A program made the translations under genes and the position numbers. A stretch of DNA of 7,560 bases from Rhodoferax sp. (lineage in GTDB: Bacteria; Pseudomonadota; Gammaproteobacteria; Burkholderiales; Burkholderiaceae_C): the NCBI GenBank assembly GCA_028292305.1, contig JAQGMQ010000359.1, positions 1-7,560 on the forward strand, written 5' to 3'. The notes under the pieces were generated by a model that was given only the letters and a program-made list of their open reading frames with translations, was not told where the DNA came from and did not search any database. Of this stretch, positions 1 through 6,476 are shown one piece after another (position 1 is the first letter of the stretch; the number at the start of each line of letters is the position of its first letter).

Positions 1-92
1 TTGAACGCGCGCGAGCATCAGCGCACTATGGCACAGGCGTTGAAGCGGCCGTCGCCCTCACACCCCCGTGACCACACCCGTGCGCGCCAGGC
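1..92. other. Left-edge stretch with no supportable gene
   Basis: This stretch lies downstream of the DUF2076 stop codon. Plus frame 3 is open from the window edge to a TGA at 69-71 and could be the last 22 codons of a gene ending there. However, its third codon positions are only moderately G/C-rich (13 of 22), unlike the real genes here. Plus frame 1 stays open to 225 but would run antisense through the DUF2076 gene. I see no convincing hairpin terminator. Confidence 0.4.
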
Positions 93-923
93 TCACGTCC
101 AGTCGTCGGAAGGGTCGACATCCAACCCGGCGCTGTCGAATTCGTCGACATTGCTGCTGGCCTCGGTGCCGAGGAAACTATCGCTCGCGCCGCCCAGCTT
201 GTCGGGCGCGGGGGCATCGAAATAATTGTTGATGACCTCGGTCGGCTGGCTGCCGGCATTGTTGAAATTACCGAAGTTGCTGGCGGCGTGCGGCTCGCCC
301 AGGCCAAACGTCGACGCGCTGTTGTTGCCGAACCCCGACGTGTCGCCGAAATTTGAAGCGCCGTTGTTGCCGAACGCGGATGCCGCGTTGTTCTGGTGCC
401 CACCCATCAAATGGCCGAGCCCCTGGAACAGGAATGCGCCCGCAGCCACGCCAGCGGCCGTAGTGGCCATGCTGGTCAGGAAACTCGGCGCCTGAAAACC
501 CGAAGGCGCGGGTGCGGCCTGCAGGGGCGCCTGTGCGCTCGGCGGGTAATAGGCCGGCGCTGGTTGCGCGCCCACCTGTGAAGCGATCATGCCGGGCTGC
601 ACCGCGGGCGCGGAAGGCAGGGAAGGCGCCGCCGGCGCACGGCCCCAGGCGTTCGCATCCAGGAAGCCACCCGCCGCCTGGGCTGGTGTGCCGCCCTGTT
701 TCAAACGAGTCAACTCTTCCTGCAAGGTGGCGATCTGCTCTTGCGCGAGCTTCAGAGCGCCGTCCTGCAGCAGCGCGCGCTGCACCAGCAGATAAGCCGC
801 ATCGGGCTGCTGCGCCACGGCGCGGGTTATCAGGCTTTGGGCCTCGACATCTTTCGGCCCGGCCTGCGCGTCGGTGAGCTGCTGGAGAAATTTGCTGAGC
901 TGTTCGCGTTCCGCACTGTTCAT
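93..923 (-). CDS. DUF2076 domain-containing protein
   Basis: This 276-residue protein has the layout of the DUF2076 family, whose function is unknown. Residues 1-75 form a helical head (MNSAEREQLSKFLQQL, then PKDVEAQSLI and AAYLLVQRALLQ) that runs into a short coiled coil at about 56-75 (LAQEQIATLQEELTRLK). Residues 80-148 are a Pro/Ala-rich linker. Residues 149-173 are a hydrophobic Ala/Gly segment ending GLGHLMGG, which is typical of the family and may be membrane-associated. Residues 178-225 are low-complexity Asn/Gly/Phe repeats, and the last 30 or so residues are acidic (ending DPSDDWT). The frame is open upstream to 1130. I chose the ATG at 923 because the family similarity begins there and an AAGAGG ribosome-binding site precedes it. 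The added 69 residues would be Arg-rich and unlike the family. No partner gene is adjacent. Confidence 0.9.
   Translation of the reverse strand: MNSAEREQLSKFLQQLTDAQAGPKDVEAQSLITRAVAQQPDAAYLLVQRALLQDGALKLAQEQIATLQEELTRLKQGGTPAQAAGGFLDANAWGRAPAAPSLPSAPAVQPGMIASQVGAQPAPAYYPPSAQAPLQAAPAPSGFQAPSFLTSMATTAAGVAAGAFLFQGLGHLMGGHQNNAASAFGNNGASNFGDTSGFGNNSASTFGLGEPHAASNFGNFNNAGSQPTEVINNYFDAPAPDKLGGASDSFLGTEASSNVDEFDSAGLDVDPSDDWT
283..395 (-). repeat. In-frame 42-bp (14-residue) repeats in the DUF2076 gene
   Basis: The sequence GTTGTTGCCGAAC recurs at 321-333 and 363-375, 42 bases apart, which is exactly 14 codons. In the protein this gives ASAFGNNGASNFGD (about residues 181-194) followed by TSGFGNNSASTFGL (about 195-208). 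A decayed third copy, AASNFGNFNN, follows. The multiple of three keeps the frame, so copy-number changes would alter tail length without inactivating the gene. Confidence 0.6.
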
Positions 924-1092
924 CTGGAAACCTCTTGGCTGTCTTGGGTGTTGAATGTCACCCCACTCAGATGCCGCCAGTGCGCGTTTGTTCAAGCGCC
1001 GCGCCGCCCGTGCGCGGTTTTTGTTGTCAATACGAGGTAAAGAAAACTTGCGGGGCTTTGGCCGGCGCCCCGGCTGTGGTCGACTCGGCGCC

Positions 1093-1344
1093 ATGGACGC
1101 TGCCTCTACCCTGACTTCCCTCGGCCTCACCCTTCCCGGGCCGGGTTATCTTTTTGGATCGATCGTGTTCGGCCTGATCGGCCTTGCCACGTTCCGGCAT
1201 GCACGCAAAATGCAGCGCAAACGCGGCATGTGGCTCAGCGTGGCGCTGATGCTGTACCCCTACGCGGTGGACGCGACCTGGCTGCTGTACCTGATCGGCG
1301 TCGCGTTGTGCGCCGCCCTGTGGTGGGACGCGCGCGCCGACTGA
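1093..1344 (+). CDS. Small hydrophobic membrane protein, conserved-hypothetical type
   Basis: The product is 83 residues. A hydrophobic segment at about 17-34 (PGYLFGSIVFGLIGLATF) is followed by a strongly basic loop (RHARKMQRKR, 35-44). A second hydrophobic stretch at about 46-77 (LSVALMLYPYAV, then WLLYLIGVALCAALWW) may form one or two helices. The basic loop suggests a cytoplasmic face between the helices. The frame is open back to an ATG at 955. I preferred the ATG at 1093 because the upstream residues are Arg-rich and non-hydrophobic, and similar short Burkholderiales membrane proteins begin near this point. No strong ribosome-binding site precedes either start. The gene is divergent from the DUF2076 gene (169-bp gap) and convergent with the lipoprotein gene (23-bp gap). 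I do not know its function. Confidence 0.75.
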   Translation: MDAASTLTSLGLTLPGPGYLFGSIVFGLIGLATFRHARKMQRKRGMWLSVALMLYPYAVDATWLLYLIGVALCAALWWDARAD

Positions 1345-1354
1345 GCTGTCAGCC

Positions 1355-1372
1355 GAATCTACTGAATCTACT
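1355..1372. repeat. Tandem 9-bp duplication GAATCTACT
   Basis: GAATCTACT occurs twice in direct succession between two convergent genes. The second copy covers the lipoprotein stop codon (TAG on the minus strand, 1368-1370). It looks like a small slippage duplication in the 3' untranslated region. Confidence 0.6.
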
Positions 1373-1607
1373 TCTTGCCGATTTCGTTGCCGACCACCGC
1401 GCCGACGGCAGCGCCGCCCACCGTGGCCACCGCACCGCCGACCAACGCCGCACCCGCCACGGCACCCACACCGGCACCGACGATCAGGTTCTTGTCGCGG
1501 CGCGACAGCCCCGAGCAGGCGCTGAGGCTCAACACCAGCATGGCGGTGACGCTGGCAACCGCCAGGGGGCGAAGGCTGTTCTTGAAGGAGGCTGCGATGC
1601 GCGTCAT
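1368..1607 (-). CDS. Glycine-zipper lipoprotein, OsmB-like
   Basis: This 79-residue exported protein starts with a basic N-terminus (MTRIAASFKNSLRP) and a hydrophobic stretch (about 14-30). A lipobox, LSAC, places the lipidated cysteine at residue 31. Ser-Gly follows the cysteine rather than Asp, which by the usual sorting rule suggests the outer membrane. After a short charged linker (LSRRDKNL), residues 42-76 form a glycine zipper with small residues at regular spacing, ending GNEIGKK. This is the architecture of OsmB and related glycine-zipper 2TM lipoproteins, which are often stress- or osmolarity-induced. That role is known for relatives and only inferred here. A weak GAAAG ribosome-binding site precedes the ATG. 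The gene is followed on the opposite strand by the end of the small membrane protein gene. Confidence 0.85.
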   Translation of the reverse strand: MTRIAASFKNSLRPLAVASVTAMLVLSLSACSGLSRRDKNLIVGAGVGAVAGAALVGGAVATVGGAAVGAVVGNEIGKK

Positions 1608-1750
1608 ACGGTGTCTTTCGATGGATGAGTTGTGTGGTCGAGCTTAAGCGGGCAACACCGAACCGCTTGTAGGCCGCAGCCGCCAGTAGAAAAATTTACC
1701 AGCTTTACCAACTACCAAAGCGACCAACGCTTCAACCCTGCGCCCGCCGC

Positions 1751-2308
1751 TCAGGGCGGCGCAGCAGGCTTGCCGGTCAGCAACGACAACTGCCGCAGCT
1801 GTTCACGCTGGATCTCGATCAGCTCTTCCCACTGCTTGTCGCGCAGCAGGTCGATCTTTTCATGCAGCAGCATGATTTCGAGTTCGGCCTTGAGGTTGAC
1901 CTCGTAGTCGTGCTCCGAGGCGATGCGGTCCTTCTCGGTCTGCCGGTTCTGCGACATCAGAATGATCGGCGCCTGAATTGCCGCCAGCATCGACAGGAAC
2001 AGGTTCAGCAGGATGTACGGATACGGATCGAAGGTCTTGCCCAGGTGCGACAGCAGGTAGGCGTTGACCACCACCCACAGCAGCATGGTGCCGGCGAACA
2101 GCCCGACAAACGTCCACGAGCCGCCGAACGAGGCCACGGCATCGGCCGCGCGCAGGCCGAACGACGGCTGGCTGCCGTCACCCAGGTTGATGTTGCGCGC
2201 CAGGTGGGTGCGGTTGGCGATGTGCTTGGCCACATTGCGCGCGGCCGCATCCAGCTTTTCGTAGGGTTGGCCAAAGAGCCGCTTGGCGACCTCTTCCGGA
2301 TTTTTCAT
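1751..2308 (-). CDS. DUF1003 domain-containing inner-membrane protein
   Basis: This 185-residue protein matches the DUF1003 family. A soluble N-terminal region (1-60) precedes the signature FGGSWTF (61-67). Two transmembrane helices follow at about 65-87 (VGLFAGTMLLWVVVNAYLL) and 96-118, the second after the conserved FDPYPYILLNL block. Next come SQNRQTEKDR and the highly conserved EHDYEVNLKAELEI (about 119-145). The C-terminus is a charged, coiled-coil-like helix (150-178). The ATG at 2308 has a GGGGTGA ribosome-binding site six to ten bases upstream. The family's biochemical function is not established. The gene lies downstream of leuD on the same strand after a 73-bp gap. Read-through from the operon is possible, but a functional link is unlikely. 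Confidence 0.93.
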   Translation of the reverse strand: MKNPEEVAKRLFGQPYEKLDAAARNVAKHIANRTHLARNINLGDGSQPSFGLRAADAVASFGGSWTFVGLFAGTMLLWVVVNAYLLSHLGKTFDPYPYILLNLFLSMLAAIQAPIILMSQNRQTEKDRIASEHDYEVNLKAELEIMLLHEKIDLLRDKQWEELIEIQREQLRQLSLLTGKPAAPP

Positions 2309-2381
2309 GGGTCACCCCGCAGACATGGACAGCCTCTGAAGCGCGGCTGGGGTGCCGAGCGTAGCCTAAAAATCCGCGGCG

Positions 2382-3035
2382 TCAGGCGGCCAGCAGCCGC
2401 TCGCATGTGCGGCGGGCCACGTCTTTCACCCAAGGCTGGGCCGCCCAGTGCCGCGCCGCGAAGGCTTCGGTCTCGGCGCGGTAGGCGAGCGACAGGCCGA
2501 TCACATCGAGCCCCTCGAGGAACATCCGCCGGTGCCGCTCCGACAGGCTGAAGTCCGCGTCGACCCCGTCGCCGCGCACGCGTTGTGCCGCCACATTGAT
2601 CGCCACCTGCGCCGCATCGCCACCCCGTTCGGCCGCGGCCATCAGCGTGTCGATCTGCGCGGCGGGCAGCATCACCAGCAGCAGCCGGTTGTTCATCGCG
2701 TTGGAATAGAAGATCTCGCCGAAGCTCGGCGCGATCACCGCGTCGATGCCGTATTGCTGCAGGCCCCACACCGCATGTTCACGGCTCGAGCCGCAGCCGA
2801 AGTTGGCGCCACCGATCAGGATGCGGGTGCCGCTGGCCTCAGGTCGGTTCAGCACGCAATCGGGCCGCACCTGCCCGGCCGCATCGAAGCGCAGGTTGTA
2901 CAGCAGGCCGTCGGCCAGGCCGGCCTTGTCGATGCCGCGCAGGAACTGCTTGGGCATGATCTGGTCGGTGTCCAGGTTTTCGATGCGGATCGCGGCGGCG
3001 CGGCCGGCGACGCCTGTGGTTTTGTCATCAGACAT
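2382..3035 (-). CDS. leuD: 3-isopropylmalate dehydratase small subunit (LeuD-like)
   Basis: This is the small, swivelling subunit of an aconitase-superfamily (de)hydratase, 217 residues long. It carries NLDTDQIMPKQFLRGI (about 20-35), then the signature GGANFGCGSSREHAVWGL (75-92), then APSFGEIFYSNAMNN (102-116). These match LeuD closely. The SSRE region supplies substrate-carboxylate contacts in the family. The C-terminus runs about 25 residues past the usual LeuD end and includes AAQPWVKDVARR. A TTG at 3041 is in frame, but the ATG at 3035 has a GGAG ribosome-binding site seven bases upstream and is the better start. The gene overlaps leuC by 8 bases, as expected for coupled production of the two subunits. 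Classical LeuCD isomerises 2- and 3-isopropylmalate. With no leuA or leuB nearby and a transport-type operon around it, the substrate here may differ. Confidence 0.93.
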   Translation of the reverse strand: MSDDKTTGVAGRAAAIRIENLDTDQIMPKQFLRGIDKAGLADGLLYNLRFDAAGQVRPDCVLNRPEASGTRILIGGANFGCGSSREHAVWGLQQYGIDAVIAPSFGEIFYSNAMNNRLLLVMLPAAQIDTLMAAAERGGDAAQVAINVAAQRVRGDGVDADFSLSERHRRMFLEGLDVIGLSLAYRAETEAFAARHWAAQPWVKDVARRTCERLLAA

Positions 3036-4446
3036 GGACAAGCTCCAGTGAACGCACGTCGGTGAGCCTGCCCGTGACGGCGGCGGCCGCGGCCATGGCC
3101 GGGCTCATGAGGTGGGTGATGGCTCCGCGGCCCTGCCGGCCTTCGAAGTTGCGGTTGGTGGTGGAGGCGCAGCGCACGCCGTCGGCCAGCACGTCGTCGT
3201 TCATCGCCAGGCACATCGAGCAGCCCGGCTGGCGCCATTCGAAGCCGGCGCCGGTGAACAGCGCGGCCAGGCCTTCGGCTTCGGCCTGGGCCTTCACCGC
3301 GCCCGAGCCGGGCACCACCATGGCCCGCACGCCGGCCGCCACATGCCGGCCGCGTACCACGTCGGCCGCGGCGCGCAGGTCTTCGATGCGGCCGTTGGTG
3401 CACGAGCCGATGAACACGTGCTGCACCGGCGTGCCGGCGATGGCCGCGCCCGATGCGAGCCGCGTGTACTGCAGCGCCTGCTCGGTGCTGCGCCGCGCGG
3501 CTTCGTCGGTTGCGTCAACCGCCGCGGGCACAAGCCCGTCGATGGCTACGACCTGGTCGGGGCTCGTGCCCCAGGTGACGTGCGGCGCCACGTCGCTGGC
3601 GTCGAACCGGTGGGTCACATCGAACACCGCGCCGGCATCGCTGTGCAGTGTCGCCCAGTGGGCCAGCGCCGCTTCGCGCACGCTGCCGCTGATGTCGGGC
3701 GCGCGCTGCAGCACGTAGTCGATGGCCTTGGCGTCGGGCGCCACCAGCGCGCCACGGGCACCGGCTTCCACCGCCATGTTGCACAGCGTGAAGCGCGCCT
3801 CGACCGACAGGGCCGCGATCGCGCTGCCGCTGAACTCAACGACGAAGCCGCGCGCGCCCTGCGCGCCGATGCGGCCGATCACCATCAGCACCAGGTCCTT
3901 GGCCGTGGTGCCGGCCGGCAGCGTGCCGTCGATGCGGATGTGCATGTCCTGCGCCAGCCGGTACACCAGGGTCTGCGTGGCCAGCACGTGTTCGACTTCC
4001 GACGTGCCGATGCCGAAGCCCAGCGCCCCCAGCGCGCCGTAGGTGGTGGTGTGGCTGTCGCCGCAGATCACCACCATGCCGGGGCGAATCATGCCGTGCT
4101 CCGGCGCCACCACGTGTTCGATGCCCTGCCGCGCGTCGTTGGTGTCGAACAGCGGGATGCCGTGCCGGTCGCAGTTGCGCTTCAGGTTGCTCGCCTGCAG
4201 CGCCGAGGCCGGGTCGTGGATGATGCGGTGGGCCACCGGATGCGTGGGGATGATGTGGCTCACCACGGCCACGTTCTGCCCTGGCACCGGCACGCCGCGA
4301 CCCTGTTCGTGCAGGCCGGCGAAGGCCTGCGGGCTGGTGTATTCGTTCATCAGGTGCAGGTCGCAGAACAGCAGCACGTTCTGCGCGTCGAGCACGGCCA
4401 CGGTGTGGCCGTCGACGAGCTTCCGGTAGAAAGTCCTGGCGGTCAT
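3028..4446 (-). CDS. leuC: 3-isopropylmalate dehydratase large subunit (LeuC-like), divergent active site
   Basis: This is the iron-sulfur subunit of a LeuCD-type (de)hydratase, 472 residues, the normal LeuC length. The three 4Fe-4S cysteines are present: C349 in GSCTN, and C409 and C412 in PGCSMCLAM. Other conserved blocks are TSPQAF (37-42), CGDSH (128-132), FGIGTSEVEHVLATQTL (144-160), TWGTSPDQV (291-299), and NRNFEGRQGRG followed by SPAMAAAAAVTG. Several usual signature residues differ. DHNV is SHII (63-66), the His of THGA is Tyr136, and GSCTNSR is GSCTNGR. The ATG at 4446 overlaps the hydrolase TGA as ATGA and has a GAGAG-like ribosome-binding site. Upstream frame extension to 4614 is antisense-like shadow. 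It is clearly LeuC-family with an intact cluster site. Whether it acts on isopropylmalate or another 2-hydroxyacid is open. Confidence 0.92.
   Translation of the reverse strand: MTARTFYRKLVDGHTVAVLDAQNVLLFCDLHLMNEYTSPQAFAGLHEQGRGVPVPGQNVAVVSHIIPTHPVAHRIIHDPASALQASNLKRNCDRHGIPLFDTNDARQGIEHVVAPEHGMIRPGMVVICGDSHTTTYGALGALGFGIGTSEVEHVLATQTLVYRLAQDMHIRIDGTLPAGTTAKDLVLMVIGRIGAQGARGFVVEFSGSAIAALSVEARFTLCNMAVEAGARGALVAPDAKAIDYVLQRAPDISGSVREAALAHWATLHSDAGAVFDVTHRFDASDVAPHVTWGTSPDQVVAIDGLVPAAVDATDEAARRSTEQALQYTRLASGAAIAGTPVQHVFIGSCTNGRIEDLRAAADVVRGRHVAAGVRAMVVPGSGAVKAQAEAEGLAALFTGAGFEWRQPGCSMCLAMNDDVLADGVRCASTTNRNFEGRQGRGAITHLMSPAMAAAAAVTGRLTDVRSLELVHV
3043..3046 (-). promoter_or_regulatory. Ribosome-binding site GGAG that sets the leuD start
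   Basis: On the minus strand, GGAG lies seven bases before the ATG at 3035, inside the last codons of leuC. It favours that ATG over the in-frame TTG at 3041, which would leave only one base between the ribosome-binding site and the start. Confidence 0.6.
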
Positions 4447-5357
4447 GGCTGGCTCTCTTGCAGAAACGGCAGCGCCTTGGCGAGCAGCGCCTCGGGCGCT
4501 TCTTCGGCCACGTAGTGACCGCAGGCCAGCGTTTCGCCGCGCACGTCGGCGGCCACGCGCTGCCATTCTTCGAGTGGCTTGAAGCAGCGGTGCACCACGC
4601 CGTCCACGCCCCACAGCACCATCAGCGGCAGGCCCAGGCGCCGGCCGGCATCGCGGTCGGCGCGGTCGTGGTCCAAGTCGATGCCGGCGGCTGCGCGGTA
4701 GTCTTCACACATGCCGTGCGCCGTGCCTGGTGCCAGCAGCGCACGGGTGTAGGCCGCCAGCGCGCGCGGGTCGAAAGGTGTCAGGCCCGCGCTGCGCCGG
4801 CCCATCACTTCCTGCAGGTAGACGGCGGGGTCGGAGGCGATGAAGCGCTCGGGCATCGGTGCCGGCTGGATCAGGAAGAACCAGTGCCAGTAGGCGCGCG
4901 CAAAGGCCTCGCCGGTCTGCTCGTACATGGCCAGCGTGGGCGCGATGTCGAGTAGCACCATGCGTTGCACGGCCCCCGCATGGTCGGCCGCCAGCCGGTG
5001 CGCCACGCGCGCGCCGCGGTCATGCGCCAGCACCGAAAATTTTGCATGGCCGTAGGCCTGCATCACCCGCAGCATGTCGCGTGCCATTACGCGTTTGCTG
5101 TAGTTGGCGTGGTCGGGCACGCCCTGCGGCTTGGCCGAGTCGCCGTAACCGCGCAGATCGGCCAGCACCAGCGTGAAGTGCCTGGCCAGCGTGGGCGCCA
5201 CCTTGTGCCAGAGCGCGTGGGTCTGCGGGTGGCCGTGCAGCAACAGCAAGGGCGGGCCTTCGCCGCCGCAGAGCGTGTGGATGTGCACGCCTTCGTCGGT
5301 GGCGATGTCGCGCGCGGTGAAGCCCGGGAAAAGGGGGGAGTCTGCTGCAGGTGCCAT
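4443..5357 (-). CDS. Alpha/beta hydrolase, fluoroacetate (haloacetate) dehalogenase-like
   Basis: This 304-residue cytoplasmic alpha/beta hydrolase has no signal peptide. In order it shows HGHPQ (41-45, oxyanion loop), DLRGYGDS (67-74) and the nucleophile elbow AHDRGARVAHR, with Asp113 as nucleophile. Asp137 lies in LLDIAP, His158-Trp159 in YWHWFFLIQP, Tyr220 in CEDYRAAAGID, and the catalytic His281 in CGHYV. These line up, at near-constant offset, with the Rhodopseudomonas palustris fluoroacetate dehalogenase triad (Asp110, Asp134, His280), carboxylate-binding Arg111/Arg114 (here Arg114/Arg117) and fluoride pocket (His155, Trp156, Tyr219). That mapping is from memory of the family. The Trp usually found near residue 187 (GRWG-like) is Arg here, which could alter the pocket. 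The ATG at 5357 has a GAAGA ribosome-binding site. The gene overlaps leuC by four bases. An epoxide hydrolase or ester/lactone hydrolase role remains possible. Confidence 0.88.
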   Translation of the reverse strand: MAPAADSPLFPGFTARDIATDEGVHIHTLCGGEGPPLLLLHGHPQTHALWHKVAPTLARHFTLVLADLRGYGDSAKPQGVPDHANYSKRVMARDMLRVMQAYGHAKFSVLAHDRGARVAHRLAADHAGAVQRMVLLDIAPTLAMYEQTGEAFARAYWHWFFLIQPAPMPERFIASDPAVYLQEVMGRRSAGLTPFDPRALAAYTRALLAPGTAHGMCEDYRAAAGIDLDHDRADRDAGRRLGLPLMVLWGVDGVVHRCFKPLEEWQRVAADVRGETLACGHYVAEEAPEALLAKALPFLQESQP

Positions 5358-5380
5358 GGATGTCTTCAGGTGGGGATATC

Positions 5381-5420
5381 GGTTCGGCCTGATCGGTTCA
5401 GCCTGATCGGTTCGGCGATC
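5381..5420. repeat. 14-bp tandem repeat, almost three copies, between receptor and hydrolase genes
   Basis: GGTTCGGCCTGATC (5381-5394) is followed by GGTTCAGCCTGATC (5395-5408) and a shortened copy, GGTTCGGCGATC (5409-5420). The array fills most of the 65-bp gap between the Bug gene stop (5423) and the hydrolase start (5357). In the minus-strand transcript each junction can fold as a short bulged stem (GATC/GATC plus GG/CC around a CTGAA or CCGAA loop). Confidence 0.75.
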
Positions 5421-5422
5421 GA

Positions 5423-6400
5423 CTATTCGGCGGTGATGCCGCGTTCCTTGATCAATCTGGCCCACTTGGGCAGGTCGGATTCGAGCCGGCTGCGGGCCTC
5501 GGCCGGCGTCGACGGCAACGGGTCGAAGCCCTCCTTCACCATGCGCTCTTTCAGCGCGGCCGTGGCCAGGGCCTGGTTCAGCGACGCATTCAATTTGTCG
5601 ATGACCGCGCGTGGCGTGGCGGCCGGTGCGAACACCATGAACCAGGTCTCGAAGTTGTAGCCCGGCAGGCCCGCCTCGGCGATGGTGGGCACGCCCGGCA
5701 ACAGCGAGGACCGCTGCGATCCGGTCACGCCGAGCGCGCGCAGCTTGCCGGCCTGCACATGTTGCTGCGCCGCCGAGACCACCGGGAAACTCATGTCGAC
5801 CTGGCCCGAAATCGTGTCGATCAGCGCCGGGCCGCCACCGCGGTAGGGGATGTGCACGATGGACACGCCGGCCACCGCCTTGAACAGCTCGGCCGACATA
5901 TGAAAGGTGCTGCCGGCACCCGCCGAGCCATAGGTCATCCTGCCGGGCTTGGCCTTGAGCTCGGCCAGCAGCTCCTTGAGGTTGGCCGCGGGCAGCTTGG
6001 CATTGACCACCAGCACGTGCTGCGAACTGGCCACCATGCCGATCGGCGCCAGGTCTTTCAACGTGTCGTACGGCATCTTGGCCGTGAGTGCGGGGTTGAT
6101 GGCCAGCGACACGGTCTGCAGGCCGATGGTGTAGCCGTCCGGCGCGGCCTTGGCGACCGCGTCCACGCCGAGGTTGCCGCCGGCCCCGCCCTTGTTCTCG
6201 ATGAACATCGTGCTGGCGAGCGCCTTGGCCCAGGCATCGGTGATGAGGCGCGCCGCGATGTCGGCGCTGCCGCCCGGTGCGTAAGGCACGATCAGCCGCA
6301 CCGGCCGCTCGGGATAAGTCTGGGCGAAGGCGGGCGCGGCGCCAGCCAACAATGAGAGTGTCGCTGCGGCCAGTGGGCGAAAGATGAAACGGCGGTGCAT
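5423..6400 (-). CDS. Bug/TctC-family periplasmic tripartite tricarboxylate transporter substrate-binding protein
   Basis: This 325-residue exported solute receptor begins with a signal peptide: MHRRF, a hydrophobic core (about 9-22), and a signal-peptidase site after AFA, residue 26. The mature protein has the Bug/TctC hallmarks YPERPVRLIVPYAPGG (29-44), ENKGGAGGNLG (68-78), the APDGYT turn (86-91), YGSAGAGSTFH (157-167), HIPYRGGGPAL (183-193), GKLRALGV and LPGVPTIAEAGLPGY (234-248). The ATG at 6400 has a strong GAGGA ribosome-binding site ten bases upstream. It is the first gene of the operon, followed after 65 bp by the hydrolase. Family members bind small carboxylates, aromatic acids or related compounds. 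The ligand cannot be told from sequence. No TctA or TctB membrane subunit lies in the window, which is normal for the many orphan Bug receptors of Burkholderiales. Confidence 0.95.
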   Translation of the reverse strand: MHRRFIFRPLAAATLSLLAGAAPAFAQTYPERPVRLIVPYAPGGSADIAARLITDAWAKALASTMFIENKGGAGGNLGVDAVAKAAPDGYTIGLQTVSLAINPALTAKMPYDTLKDLAPIGMVASSQHVLVVNAKLPAANLKELLAELKAKPGRMTYGSAGAGSTFHMSAELFKAVAGVSIVHIPYRGGGPALIDTISGQVDMSFPVVSAAQQHVQAGKLRALGVTGSQRSSLLPGVPTIAEAGLPGYNFETWFMVFAPAATPRAVIDKLNASLNQALATAALKERMVKEGFDPLPSTPAEARSRLESDLPKWARLIKERGITAE

Positions 6401-6440
6401 GGGGTTTGTCTCCTCGGGGTGTTCTTGGGTGCCAGGCTAG

Positions 6441-6476
6441 ATCGTATCGATTAACTGCTGCTTCATAATATCGATT
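6441..6476. promoter_or_regulatory. Candidate LysR operator and bug promoter in the divergent gap
   Basis: TATCGATT occurs at 6445-6452 and again at 6469-6476, 24 bases apart. The inner flanks ATCGATTA and TAATATCGAT form an imperfect dyad, as expected for a LysR-type operator. On the minus strand, TTATGA (6463-6468) and TACGAT (6441-6446), spaced 16 bases apart, make a plausible promoter for the Bug gene that would overlap the operator. On the plus strand, CATAAT (6464-6469) could be the -10 of the regulator gene, but I see no matching -35. These assignments are by eye. Confidence 0.45.

Noticed and set aside
1025..1030. A perfect minus-strand TTGACA upstream of the DUF2076 gene.
   Set aside because: No acceptable -10 hexamer lies 15-19 bases downstream; that region is GC-only.
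955..1092. N-terminal extension of the small membrane protein from an ATG at 955.
   Set aside because: The added 46 residues are Arg-rich and unlike the hydrophobic protein that follows, and the ATG lacks a ribosome-binding site.
2309..2381. A possible terminator after leuD (CCGCGG followed by ATTTTT on the minus strand).
   Set aside because: CCGCGG is a bare palindrome that cannot form a stable stem with a loop, so I cannot call an intrinsic terminator.
2448..3065. A 205-codon plus-strand frame opposite leuD.
   Set aside because: It is antisense to leuD and its composition is typical of a shadow frame. No ribosome-binding site or domain was seen.
3112..4515. A 467-codon plus-strand frame opposite leuC.
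   Set aside because: It is antisense to a strongly conserved gene, is His/Arg/Val-rich with no recognisable domain, and reflects GC-biased codon use on the other strand.
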